A stretch of DNA of 64,000 nucleotides from Phytohabitans kaempferiae (lineage in GTDB: Bacteria > Actinomycetota > Actinomycetes > Mycobacteriales > Micromonosporaceae), in the NCBI RefSeq assembly GCF_042433955.1, contig NZ_JBHLUH010000089.1:95589-159588 (forward strand), written 5' to 3'. Under the pieces are notes generated by a model. The model was not told the origin of the DNA. It was given only the letters and a program-made list of their open reading frames with translations, and searched no databases. Shown in pieces: positions 8,226-16,766 of this stretch; positions within the stretch are counted from its first letter, which is position 1; every line of letters starts with the position of its first letter. The position numbers and the translations under genes were made by a program.

Positions 8226-8335
8226 CCGTCACCAGCCGTCACCATCACAAGGCCGTCACCATCACCGAGGCCCCCACCATCACAAAGCCCCACCATCACA
8301 GGGCCATCACCACCACGGGGCCATCACCACCGCAG
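8226..8335. repeat. Imperfect CCATCAC/CCGTCACC repeats upstream of a TetR gene
   Basis: Low-complexity stretch built from variants of CCATCAC and AAGCC/GGGCC (for example GCCGTCACCATCAC, CCCCACCATCAC). Spacing is irregular, so it is degenerate rather than a strict tandem array. It ends at the perfect operator-like dyad. Just left of it three CGTCCACA words occur in the first 30 bases after the monooxygenase start. Confidence 0.6.
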
Positions 8336-8373
8336 AACCATACGCGACCGTATGGTTGACCGTACGATAGCGT
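8336..8373. promoter_or_regulatory. TetR operator: perfect 22-bp palindrome plus a second imperfect site
   Basis: AACCATACG (8336-8344) and CGTATGGTT (8349-8357) form a perfect inverted repeat with a four-base spacer. It is followed by CGTACG-ATAG-CGTATG, a second copy of the inner half-sites, which runs into the TetR start codon. Placement between the divergent FAD monooxygenase and TetR genes fits an autorepressing local regulator that blocks both promoters. Confidence 0.8.
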
Positions 8374-8964
8374 ATGTGCGTGGCGGATGGAAAGCGGCGC
8401 CTGGCGCGGGAAGACTGGGTCGACGCGGCGCTGGCCGCCATCGCCGAGGGCGGCGTGGCCGCGGTGGCCGTCGAGCCGCTCGCCGTCCGCCTCGGCACCA
8501 CGAAGGGGAGCTTCTACTGGCACTTCGCCAACCGCGCGGCACTGCTCGACGCCGCGCTGGCGCGGTGGGAGGAGCGGACCACCACCGCGGTCGTCGACGA
8601 GATCGTCAACGCCACCGAGGAGCCGGCCGACCAGCTCCGCACCCTCATCGTCCGCGTGATCGAGGCGGCCGAGCGCGACCGGGTCGGCCCGGCGCTGCTC
8701 GCGGCGGTCGGGCAGCCGGTGGTCGCGAGCGCGATCGACCGGGTCACCCGCGCGCGTGTCGGGCTGATCGTCACGGTGTTCACGCGGCTCGGGTTTCCGC
8801 TGGCGGAGGCCCGCTCGCGCGCGCTGCTCGCGTACAGCGCGTACCTCGGCCACGCCCAGCTCGCGCACTCCACCGACGGCGTACTGCCGGACACGGTGGG
8901 GGGCCGGCGGGCGTACCTGCGCGACGTGATCGGCGTGCTGACCGCCGGAGCGTCGGATAGCTGA
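8374..8964 (+). CDS. TetR-family transcriptional regulator
   Basis: A 196-residue TetR protein with helix-turn-helix VEPLAVRLGTTKGSFYWHFANRAALLDAAL near residues 33-62 and a helical ligand domain. No Shine-Dalgarno sequence precedes the ATG at 8374, which overlaps the operator-like half-site CGTATG; a leaderless message, or the GTG at 8380 as start, are both possible. It is divergent from the FAD monooxygenase and is its likely repressor. The ligand may be the monooxygenase substrate. Confidence 0.88.
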   Translation: MCVADGKRRLAREDWVDAALAAIAEGGVAAVAVEPLAVRLGTTKGSFYWHFANRAALLDAALARWEERTTTAVVDEIVNATEEPADQLRTLIVRVIEAAERDRVGPALLAAVGQPVVASAIDRVTRARVGLIVTVFTRLGFPLAEARSRALLAYSAYLGHAQLAHSTDGVLPDTVGGRRAYLRDVIGVLTAGASDS

Positions 8965-9017
8965 CTGACCCGCTGCGGCCGTCCCGCTCGTACCGACAAT
9001 GCCGGGAAGCCGATCAT

Positions 9018-10337
9018 GTGGGGGCGATAGTCATGGCTGTGGGGACGGTGGCGCGGGCGGCGCTGTGGACAGCCTTCGCGGCTCACCTCGTCGTTGTGGA
9101 GTACCTCTTCGTCCGGTACGGCCCGGGGAAGAACTCGCTCCTCACGGTCGGCAAGTTCTTCGGCCTCCACCTCGCGTCGATCATGCTGCTCCAGCTCGTG
9201 CTGGTGGCCCGCCTGCCGTGGCTCGACCGCCGGATCGGGATGGACCGGCTCACCGTATGGCACCGGTGGATCGGGTTCGGGCTGGTCTGGACCCTCATCC
9301 TCCACTTCACGTTCATCATCGCCGGGTACGCCGACCTCGCCTCGCAGCCGCCGTGGGAGACCTTCCTCAGCCTGGCCGGCGTGACCGCCTCGCTGCTCGG
9401 CATGTGCGCGGCCGCGGTCATCCTGGTGGTCGCCTCAGTTTCCATCCGGTACGTGCGCCGCCGCCTGCCGTACGAGGCGTGGCATGGCCTCCACCTGCTG
9501 CTCTACGTGGCGCTCGGCATCGGGCTGGTGCACCAGGCGCTCGAGGGCACGACGTTCGACTCGGCGTGGGCGACCGCGTACTGGTGGACGGTGTGGACGG
9601 TCGTGCTCGCCGCGCTCCTCGCCGGCCGCGTGGGCGTACCGGTGTGGCGCAACCTCTACCACAGGTTCAGGGTCGCGGCCGTCGTGCCGGAGGCGGACAA
9701 CGTCGTCTCCGTGCACGTGACCGGCCGGCACCTCGACAAGCTGCCGGCGCGGGCCGGGCAGTTCCTCATCTGGCGCTTTCCCGGGCACCACGGCTGGTGG
9801 CGGGCCAACCCGTTCTCCCTCTCGGCCGCGCCCAACGGCCGCTCGCTGCGCCTGACCGCCAAGGCGGTGGGGAAGGGGAGCGCGGGCCTGCGCCACCTGC
9901 GGGTCGGCAGCCGGGTCTTCGTCGAGGGGCCGTACGGTGCGTTCACCACCATCCACCAGACCCGCCCCGCCTCGCTGCTCATCGCCGGCGGCGTCGGCAT
10001 CACCCCGATCCGCGCGCTGCTGGAGGAGCCGGGCGGTCCGACGACCGTCCTGTACCGCGTGCACACGATGGCGGAGGCCGTGCTGCTGCCCGAGCTCCAG
10101 GCGCTCGCCAAGGCGCGCGGCGCCTGCCTGCATGTGCTCACCGGCCGCACCGGCGAGGGCTCCCCGCCGAACGTCCCGTTCGCGCCCGCCAACCTCGCCG
10201 CCGCCGTCCCGGACATCGCACAGCGCGACGTCTTCGTCTGCGGCCCGCCGGCGATGACCGATGCGGTCGTCCACAGCCTCCGCGCGCTGGGGGTACCCCG
10301 TCGGCAGGTGCACGCCGAGAAGTTCAGCCTGGCCTAA
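9018..10337 (+). CDS. Ferric-reductase-like flavocytochrome with a ferredoxin-reductase domain
   Basis: A 439-residue membrane electron-transfer protein. The N-terminal 200 residues have about six hydrophobic segments of the ferric reductase-like type with paired haem-ligand candidates (WHRWIGFG...LILHF and AWHGLHLL...GLVHQ). The C-terminal half is an FNR-like module with a flavin site NPFSLSAAP, a pyridine-nucleotide site GGVGITPIRALL and the CGPPAMT motif. It should pass electrons from NAD(P)H through FAD and two haems across the membrane, as in ferric reductase and NADPH-oxidase relatives; the acceptor is unknown. The start is GTG 9018 or ATG 9033. The amidohydrolase gene follows after nine bases, so the two form an operon. 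Confidence 0.85.
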   Translation: MGAIVMAVGTVARAALWTAFAAHLVVVEYLFVRYGPGKNSLLTVGKFFGLHLASIMLLQLVLVARLPWLDRRIGMDRLTVWHRWIGFGLVWTLILHFTFIIAGYADLASQPPWETFLSLAGVTASLLGMCAAAVILVVASVSIRYVRRRLPYEAWHGLHLLLYVALGIGLVHQALEGTTFDSAWATAYWWTVWTVVLAALLAGRVGVPVWRNLYHRFRVAAVVPEADNVVSVHVTGRHLDKLPARAGQFLIWRFPGHHGWWRANPFSLSAAPNGRSLRLTAKAVGKGSAGLRHLRVGSRVFVEGPYGAFTTIHQTRPASLLIAGGVGITPIRALLEEPGGPTTVLYRVHTMAEAVLLPELQALAKARGACLHVLTGRTGEGSPPNVPFAPANLAAAVPDIAQRDVFVCGPPAMTDAVVHSLRALGVPRRQVHAEKFSLA

Positions 10338-10346
10338 AGTTGCGGT

Positions 10347-11968
10347 GTGCCGCGGCCCGACCTCGTCTTCGTGGGCGGCTCGACCTTCGTGGGCGGCCGC
10401 TCCCGCCCCGGCGGCGTCGCGGTCCACGACGGCCGGATCGTCGCCGTCGGCGCCGGCGTGCGCGAGCTCTCCGGTCGGGGCACCACCGTCGTCGACCTCG
10501 CCGGCGGCCTCCTGCTGCCCGGCTTCACCGACGCGCACGCCCACCCGGTCTACGCGGGCATCCAGATGCTCGGCTGCGCGCTCGACCGGGAGGGCGACGC
10601 GGAGGGATACGTGGCGGCCGTCCGCGCGTACGCGCACGCCCATCCCGACCTGCCGTGGATCCGGGGCGGCGGCTGGTCGATGGAGGCGTTCCCGGGCGGC
10701 ACGCCGCGCAGGGAGGCGCTCGACGAGGCGGTGCCCGACCGCCCGGCGTACCTGCCCAACCGCGACTACCACGGCGCGTGGGTCAACAGCCGCGCGCTCG
10801 CCCTCGCCGGCATCGACCGCCACACGCCCGACCCGCCGGACGGCCGCATCGAGCGCGACGCGCGGAGGGCGAGCCCACCGGGATGCTGCACGAGGGCGCC
10901 GCCCTGCTGGTCGGGCGGCTGCTGCCAGTGCTGACCGAGCGTGATCTGGACACCGCGTTCGACCTGGCCCAGCGGCACCTGCTCGGGCTGGGCGTCACCG
11001 GCTGGCAGGACGCGATCGTCGGCTCGTACCTGGGCCAGCCCGACCCGCTCGCCACCTACCTGCGCGCCGACACCGACGGCCGGCTGCGCGCCCGCGTCAC
11101 CGGCGCACTGTGGTGGGATCGCGACCGTGGCCTCGACCAACTCGGCGAGCTGCGCGAGCGGCGCGCCGAGGCCGCCGCGGGCCGGCGCTTCCAGGCACCG
11201 GCTGTCAAAATCATGCTCGACGGCGTGGCGGAGAACTTCACCGCCGCGATGACCCGCCCCTACCGCGACGCCCACGGCCACACCACCGCCAACGCCGGCC
11301 TGTCCTTTGTAGACCCGGACGCGCTTGGTGAATACGTGACGCGGCTCGACGCCGAGGGCTTCCAGGTGCATTTCCACGCTCTCGGTGACCGGGCCGTACG
11401 CGAGGCGCTGGACGCCGTCGAGGCCGCCCGCGCCGCCAACGGGCCCGGCGGCCGCCATCACCTCGCCCACCTCCAGGTCGTCCAGGCATCCGACGTACCC
11501 CGCTTCGCCGCCCTCTCCGCCGCCGCCAACATGCAGCCGCTCTGGGCCTGCCACGAGCCGCAGATGGACGAGCTGACGATCCCGTTCCTCGGCGAGGGCC
11601 TGGCCGCGCGCCAGTACCCGTTCGGCGACCTCCACCGCGCCGGCGCGCACCTGGCGGCGGGCAGCGACTGGCCGGTGAGCAGCCCGGATCCACTGTGGGG
11701 AGTCAGGGTCGCGGTGACGCGTGTGGCGCCGGGCGAGCCGGCCGAGCCGTTCCTGCCCGAGCAGGCGCTGGACCTGGGCACGGCGCTCACCGCGTACACG
11801 GCGGGCAGCGCGTGGGTCAACCACCGGGAGCGCGTGTGCGGGGCCATCGAGGTGGGGCTGGCGGCGGATCTGGTGGTGCTCGACCGTGACCCGTTCGCCG
11901 GGCCGCCCGACGAGATCGACCTGGCCCGCGTCGTGCGGACCTATGTGGACGGGCGGCGGGTCCATTGA
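10347..11968 (+). pseudogene. YtcJ-like amidohydrolase broken by one frameshift
   Basis: Two frames together give one full amidohydrolase of about 540 residues. The first (GTG 10347 to about 10862) carries the metal-binding DAHAHP and GGWSMEAFPGG segments. The second (from 10865 to TGA 11968) carries the carboxylated-lysine and His regions, HALGDRAVREALDAVE and AAGSDWPV. Between them, at 10860-10868 (GACGCG-CG-GAGGGC), the frame is off by one base, consistent with loss of a single base in a CGC codon. Either the gene is a recent pseudogene or the base was lost in sequencing of the GCGCG run. If intact it would be an exo-type hydrolase of N-substituted formamides or similar amides. It is co-directional with the flavocytochrome, nine bases downstream. 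Confidence 0.8.
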
Positions 11969-12083
11969 GGAGCTACCTCGTCTGCGGCACGCCCCGGACG
12001 GCCAGCTCGCCGCTGCTCGCCACGCCACCGGCGGCAGGCGGACCGAGCTCGACCGCCGGTGGATCGACCGTTGCCGGGCGGAG

Positions 12084-12701
12084 TCAGGGAGCGGCTGAGC
12101 CGCGCCGGAGGCGGCCGGCGGCCGGCCCCGCGGCAGTCACCGTCCGCTCGGGCGCGTGCGGTGCCACGCTCAGCCAGATCAGTGAGCCGCCGGCGACCAC
12201 GTGCACCGCGCTGGTCACGGGCGAGTCCGGCAGCGACGCGAGCAGGGCCAGCAGCGTGAACGCCACACCGTAACCGACCGCCGGTGGCAGCGGCAGCACG
12301 CGCGCCCGGACCATCGAGACGCTGAACAGGATCGTGCCGGTCACGAAGACGAGCGCGGCGCCGAGCACCGCGATCCGGGTCGGCCCGGCCAGCACCTCGT
12401 CGGCGACCGCCTCGTCGACGTAGAAGAGCACCAGGTTGAGGGCGAACGCGACGCCGGCGAAGAGGCCCAGCCCGATGAGGTTGACCGCGTACGCGACCGC
12501 GCCGAAGCGGCCGGCGGCGTGCTGCTGCCGCAGGTGGAGTGCGGTCAGCGCGGGCGCCCCGAACGCCGCGCCCACGCCGATGACGAAGCTGGTGGCGGCC
12601 GTCTCGCCGGTGAACGCCTCGATGAGGCCGGGCACGGCTGTGGACAATCCGAGCAGCACACCGCAGGCGGCCCCGAAACGCAGAAGCCAGGTTGTGGACA
12701 T
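12084..12701 (-). CDS. Small multi-pass membrane protein
   Basis: A 205-residue hydrophobic protein with five or six predicted membrane segments and short charged loops; the C-terminal 20 residues are Arg/Gly/Ala-rich and probably cytosolic. I chose the ATG at 12701 because GGAAGG lies eight bases upstream and the hydrophobic sequence begins there; a longer frame upstream encodes a basic non-hydrophobic extension with no ribosome binding site. It diverges from a histidine kinase/response regulator pair 255 bases away and may be its target, as is common for such neighbours. No family name can be given with confidence. Confidence 0.75.
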   Translation of the reverse strand: MSTTWLLRFGAACGVLLGLSTAVPGLIEAFTGETAATSFVIGVGAAFGAPALTALHLRQQHAAGRFGAVAYAVNLIGLGLFAGVAFALNLVLFYVDEAVADEVLAGPTRIAVLGAALVFVTGTILFSVSMVRARVLPLPPAVGYGVAFTLLALLASLPDSPVTSAVHVVAGGSLIWLSVAPHAPERTVTAAGPAAGRLRRGSAAP

Positions 12702-12955
12702 GGCGGCACCTTCCTTCTTGACGTGTGTCTCAGCTTTGCCGCGACCGTAGGCGCGCGGGATCGGCCGGGATAAGTGCCGGGAGGCCAGCCGAACGGCACG
12801 TGCCGAACGGCCAGAAAGCGGGCGGAGGTGGTCCGGATCCGTGCGCCCGGCCGTAGCCTGCTGAGCAGGATGTCGCCTTCCACGGGACACGAGGTCGCCT
12901 TCCACAGGCAGGAGAGCGCCTCCCCGCGGGGACGGGGCGGCGGAAGGAGTACCGG

Positions 12956-14107
12956 ATGGACTCTCCCCGGCGGCCCGTCCCGTGGGCGGTGGCCGTGGTG
13001 TACGCGGCGGTGCTCACCGGCGGTGTCTACTGGTCGCTGGTCGGCGAGGGACTGGCGCGGCCGGGCCACCTCGCCGGCTTCGTCGCGGTGCTCGCGCTGC
13101 TCTTCGGCGTCGACCTGGTGGAGTGGCGGCGCTGGCCGTCGTCGTCCACACCGCCGCTCGCCGCCGGCGGGCTGCTCGCCGCGCGGATCGGGCTCTTCGT
13201 CGCGGCGGCGCTGCTCGACGGCTCGGGCACGTCGCGGGCGCTGCTCGTGCTGGTGCCGTTCGTCGCGTACTTCGCCTTCGGCCGCGCCGCGAGCGTCGCC
13301 CTCGCCGCCGCCTGCCTCGCGCTCCTCGTCACCGGCTTCAGCGTCTCCACGCCTGGCTGGCACCGCGACGCTGAATACGTATCCGACCTGCTCATGTTCA
13401 CCATCGGGCTGGTGCTCGCGGTGTGCATGGCGGGGGTCGCCACGGCCGAGCGGGACGCCCGCGCCCGGCTCGAGCGCACCCTCGACCGGGTCGCCGCGCT
13501 CTCCGCCGCGATGGAGCGCACGCGGGTCGCCCGCGACATCCACGACAGCCTCGGCCACCACCTCACCGCCATCGCGATCCAGTTGGAGAAGGCGTCCGCC
13601 TTCGCGGACCGCGATCCCACCCTCGCCGCGCGGGCCCTCGCCGACGCGCGGGGGTCGGCCCGGGACGCCCTGACGGAGGTACGGCGTTCGGTGCACGCGC
13701 TCCGCGAGGACGCCGCGCCGTTCTCGCTGCCGGAGGCGCTGGCCCGCCTCGCCGACGGTGCGGGGGAGCCGGCGGTAACGGTCACCGTCACCGGCGAGCC
13801 CGACCGGTACGACACCGCGACCCTCACCGCCCTCTACCGCGCCGCGCAGGAGGGGGTCACCAACGCGCGGCGGCACGCCGAGGCGAGGACGGTGACCGTG
13901 TCGGCCGCGTTCGACGAGGCGGGCGCGCGGCTGGTGGTCGCCGACGACGGGCGGGGGTTCGACCCACCGGGCGAGGGCTTCGGCCTGCACGGCATGCGCG
14001 AACGCGTGGAGCTCGCCGGCGGGCGGATGACCGTCGACAGTGGACCCGGCACGGGGACCGTCATCACGGTGACCATCCCGCGCGTGCCCGCCTGGAGCGC
14101 GGCGTGA
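12956..14107 (+). CDS. Sensor histidine kinase, NarL/DesK type
   Basis: A 383-residue membrane sensor kinase. Four or five hydrophobic segments fill residues 10-165. The dimerisation domain of the HisKA_3 type follows, with phospho-acceptor H196 in RVARDIHDSLGHH, then a HATPase domain with N-box AAQEGVTNARRHAEA and G-box VVADDGRGFD...GFGLHGMRER. AAGGAG six bases before the ATG defines the start. It overlaps the response regulator by a GTGA junction, so the pair is translated together. There is no extracytoplasmic sensor loop of size, so the signal is probably membrane-borne. The divergent small membrane protein at 12084-12701 is a candidate output. Confidence 0.92.
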   Translation: MDSPRRPVPWAVAVVYAAVLTGGVYWSLVGEGLARPGHLAGFVAVLALLFGVDLVEWRRWPSSSTPPLAAGGLLAARIGLFVAAALLDGSGTSRALLVLVPFVAYFAFGRAASVALAAACLALLVTGFSVSTPGWHRDAEYVSDLLMFTIGLVLAVCMAGVATAERDARARLERTLDRVAALSAAMERTRVARDIHDSLGHHLTAIAIQLEKASAFADRDPTLAARALADARGSARDALTEVRRSVHALREDAAPFSLPEALARLADGAGEPAVTVTVTGEPDRYDTATLTALYRAAQEGVTNARRHAEARTVTVSAAFDEAGARLVVADDGRGFDPPGEGFGLHGMRERVELAGGRMTVDSGPGTGTVITVTIPRVPAWSAA

Positions 14108-14775
14108 GCGGGCCGGTGCGGGTGCTCGTCGTCGACGACCAGCGGCTCGTGCGCGAGGGCATCGCGTCGCTGCTCGGCATCCAGCCCGGCATCACCGTCG
14201 TCGGCACGGCGGCGGACGGAAAGGCCGCCGTGAGCGCGGCGGTCGAGCTGGCACCGCACGTGGTGCTGATGGACGTCCGTATGTCCGAGATGGACGGTGT
14301 CGAGGCGACCGCGATCCTGCACCGCCGGGCGCCGGAGATCCGGGTCGTCATGCTGACCACGTTCGACGACGAGGAGTACGTGCTCCAGGCGCTGCGCGCG
14401 GGCGCGAGCGGCTACCTGCTCAAGGACCTGCCCGCGGCCGACCTCGCCCAGGCGGTGCGGCTGGCCAACGCGGGCGTCGCGCAGCTCGACTCGTCGGTCA
14501 CCGCCAGCCTCGCCGCGGCCCTCGCGCGGGGCAGCGCGCGGCCGGTCGCACCGCCGACCGCGCCCCGCCCGGACGAGGTGCTGACCGCCCGCGAAATCGA
14601 CATCCTCCGCCTCGTCGCGACCGGCTCCACCAACCGGGAGATCGCCCGCCGGCTCTTCCTGAGCGAGGGGACAGTCAAGAACCACATCTCCCGGATCCTC
14701 GGCCGGCTCGGCCTGCGGGACCGTACGCAGGCCGCCGTGTACGCGCACGACCACGGCCTGCTTCCCGAGCGTTGA
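14104..14775 (+). CDS. NarL/LuxR-family response regulator
   Basis: A 223-residue response regulator. The receiver has acidic residues D11-D12, phospho-acceptor D57 (VVLMDVRMSEMDG) and K107 (SGYLLKD). A Pro/Ala linker leads to a LuxR-type helix-turn-helix (LTAREIDILRLVATGSTNREIARRLFLSEGTVKNHI). GTG at 14104 overlaps the kinase stop. It is the cognate partner of the kinase just upstream. Confidence 0.93.
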   Translation: MSGPVRVLVVDDQRLVREGIASLLGIQPGITVVGTAADGKAAVSAAVELAPHVVLMDVRMSEMDGVEATAILHRRAPEIRVVMLTTFDDEEYVLQALRAGASGYLLKDLPAADLAQAVRLANAGVAQLDSSVTASLAAALARGSARPVAPPTAPRPDEVLTAREIDILRLVATGSTNREIARRLFLSEGTVKNHISRILGRLGLRDRTQAAVYAHDHGLLPER

Positions 14776-14879
14776 GCCGCTGCTCAGGACGCCGGGCGAG
14801 GTGCGAGGCGGCCGGGTAGGTGACTGACCGGTCAGTCCGCCACGCTGGGCTGCCGGCGGTGGTGCGCCCGCCGCCTAGC

Positions 14880-15575
14880 ATGCGTTCCGTGACGTTGGAC
14901 ATCGCATGGGTACGGGAGTCGCTGGCCCAGCTCGCCGCGCGCGAGACCGGGCAGTCGCTGGCTCAGCGGGCACACGGGTTCCGCCTGCGGCCGCCCGTCG
15001 ACCCGGCCACTCTGAAACGGGCGGAGCAGGCGATCGGTGCCCCGCTGCCGGAGGGGTACCGGCATTTCCTGACCGCGGTCGGCGACGGCGGCGCCGGGCC
15101 GTACTGGGGCGTCGTCCCGCTCGGCGAGGCGCTCGAACGCTGGACCGGAGCGCTCGGCGACCTGACCGCGCTCGGCCGCGACTGTCCACTCACGTCCGAC
15201 GTCGACTTCGGCGAACTGATTGGTCAGCCGGACGACTGGGACGAGCACCTGGCCCGCCTGGAGTCCGACCCGGAGTACGAGGCGGAGTACGACCGGCTGG
15301 CCGTCACCTACGCCGAGCCGCCGTGGATCGACGGCCGCGTGCCGCTCGTCGACTACGGCTGCGGCGACTGGTTCTTCCTCGTCGTACGCGGCCCGCGCCG
15401 GGGCACGGTGTGGGTGGACAGCGTCGACGGCAGCACCGGCCTGTACTGCCTCGAGGTCGACTTCGAGACCTTCTACGCGCGGTGGCTGCGGCGGGCACTG
15501 GCGGGGGAGGAGTTGCCGAACGCGTACTACTCGTACCTCGAGTACGGCGACAACCCCCGCTACCGGCCGGTGTAG
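14880..15575 (+). CDS. SMI1/KNR4 (SUKH) family protein
   Basis: A 231-residue protein with the SUKH pattern: an N-terminal helix with paired Arg/Pro (GFRLRPPVDPATLKRAEQAIG), then LPEGYRHFLTAVGDGGAGPYWGVVPL, the central turn of SMI1/KNR4 proteins, and an acidic middle followed by IDGRVPLVDYGCGDWFFLVVRGPRRGTVWVD. In bacteria SUKH proteins are often immunity partners in polymorphic toxin systems, but no toxin gene is in this window, so this is an orphan immunity-like or housekeeping member. Cytosolic, no signal peptide. ATG 14880 is taken as the start; GTG 14889 is an alternative. Confidence 0.8.
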   Translation: MRSVTLDIAWVRESLAQLAARETGQSLAQRAHGFRLRPPVDPATLKRAEQAIGAPLPEGYRHFLTAVGDGGAGPYWGVVPLGEALERWTGALGDLTALGRDCPLTSDVDFGELIGQPDDWDEHLARLESDPEYEAEYDRLAVTYAEPPWIDGRVPLVDYGCGDWFFLVVRGPRRGTVWVDSVDGSTGLYCLEVDFETFYARWLRRALAGEELPNAYYSYLEYGDNPRYRPV

Positions 15576-15643
15576 CGGCGGCCGGCCGCCCACCTCGTGT
15601 GTGGACTCTGCCGAGGCCGGATCGGGCACGGTCGCGGTGCCGG

Positions 15644-15694
15644 TTGACATGCAGCCAAGTGGCTGCCTATTGTCAAATGCAGCTACACGGCTGC
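15644..15694 (+). promoter_or_regulatory. Promoter with two ArsR-type operator dyads
   Basis: A strong promoter-like pair, TTGACA (15644-15649) and TATTGT (15668-15673, 18-base spacer), overlaps the inverted repeat GCAGCC-AAGT-GGCTGC (15651-15666). A second related dyad, GCAGC-TACACG-GCTGC, lies at 15679-15694 on the probable transcription start. The following gene starts at 15711. Two repressor sites, one between -35 and -10 and one at +1, are the classic layout for an autorepressing ArsR protein. Confidence 0.8.
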
Positions 15695-15710
15695 CTAACG
15701 GATTGCGACG

Positions 15711-16496
15711 ATGGACGACGTCTTCAAGGCACTCGCCGACCCCAGCCGGCGCCGGCTGCTCGACCGGCTCAACGAGCGCAACGGCCAGACTCTTCAGGAG
15801 CTCTGCGCGGGCCTGGCGATGGCGCGGCAGTCGGTGAGCAAGCACCTCGCGGTGCTCGAGGCGGCCAGCCTCGTCAGCACGCGGCGGCGAGGGCGGGAGA
15901 AGCTGCACTTCCTCAATGCCGAGCCGATCAACGCCATCGCCGACCGGTGGATGACCCGATACGACCGCGCGCGGGCGGACGCCCTCGCCGATCTCAAGCA
16001 CGCGCTGGAGGAGCAGACGATGGACGACAAGTTCGTCTACATCACGTACATCAAATCCACGCCGGAGCGCACCTGGGGTGCACTCACCGACCCGGCGTTC
16101 ACGAAGCGTTACTGGGGTCTGGCGCTCAGGTCCGACTGGCAGGTGGGCAGCCCGGTCACCTGGGAGATGGAGGAGGTGACGGTGGCCGACGGCGGTTCCG
16201 TGGTGCTCGTCGCCGACCCGCCGCGCCGGCTCAGCTACACCTGGCACACGATCACGCCGGAGTTCGTGGCGGCGTTCGGCGACGACCACGACTTCCTCAG
16301 GAAGGCATCGGCGGAGCGGCGGTCGAAGGTGACGTTCGACATCGAGCCCGCCGGCGACCTGGTCAAGCTGACCGTCACGCACGACGACTTCGACCCCGGC
16401 AGCCTCATCCTCGGCGGCGTCTCCGAGGGCTGGCCGCCGATCCTCTCCAGCCTCAAGACGCTGCTGGAGACCGGCGAGCCGCTGGCGGTGGACTGA
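15711..16496 (+). CDS. ArsR-type repressor fused to an SRPBCC (AHSA1) domain
   Basis: A 261-residue two-domain protein. Residues 1-100 form a winged helix of the ArsR group (VFKALADPSRRRLLDRLNERNG...MARQSVSKHLAVLEAASLV). Residues about 103-255 form an AHSA1/Bet v1-like SRPBCC fold (FVYITYIKSTPERTWGALTDPAFTKRYWG...LKLTVTHDDFD). In many actinobacteria these are two adjacent genes with overlapping stops and starts; here they are one frame. No Cys metal ligand is seen in the winged helix, so the input is probably a hydrophobic ligand held by the SRPBCC pocket. Two palindromes in the promoter indicate autoregulation. No downstream partner is co-transcribed. Confidence 0.9.
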   Translation: MDDVFKALADPSRRRLLDRLNERNGQTLQELCAGLAMARQSVSKHLAVLEAASLVSTRRRGREKLHFLNAEPINAIADRWMTRYDRARADALADLKHALEEQTMDDKFVYITYIKSTPERTWGALTDPAFTKRYWGLALRSDWQVGSPVTWEMEEVTVADGGSVVLVADPPRRLSYTWHTITPEFVAAFGDDHDFLRKASAERRSKVTFDIEPAGDLVKLTVTHDDFDPGSLILGGVSEGWPPILSSLKTLLETGEPLAVD

Positions 16497-16619
16497 CCCG
16501 GCTCACGGCCACCGATCGACCACGGCGGCGTGACCGCCGAGCGTGCTGAGGTGGCGCAACGGCAGCCCGGGCGGGCGGCTCCAGGTGCACGGCTGGTTGG
16601 GCGGGGCGTGGGGACGCGG

Positions 16620-16643
16620 AGGGTGAGGCCGCGGGAGCGGCGG
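16620..16643. repeat. Dispersed 24-bp repeat, copy 1 (copy 2 at 41566-41590)
   Basis: The intergenic word AGGGTGAGGC(C/T)GCGGGAGCGG(CGGT) is found here and again near 41.57 kb with one mismatch, both times in long gene-free spacers. Function unknown; it may be a remnant of a repetitive element. Confidence 0.5.
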
Positions 16644-16766
16644 TATCGACCACGGCGGACAGAGCGGTAGCTCGGATCCGTCTCTGGAATGGACCGGGGC
16701 GACGCGGGGCGTGGGAGGGCGTGGTCCACAGGGCCGCGCCCTCCCACCGCGAAGTTGAGGGGTGCC

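Noticed and set aside
8999..10860. Open frame running through the flavocytochrome gene into the amidohydrolase
   Set aside because: Its first 600 residues are an Arg/Pro-rich shadow of the flavocytochrome; only the part after 10865 is real amidohydrolase sequence.
10847..10875. Programmed frameshift in the amidohydrolase gene
   Set aside because: No slippery run or following structure was evident; mutation or sequencing error is simpler.
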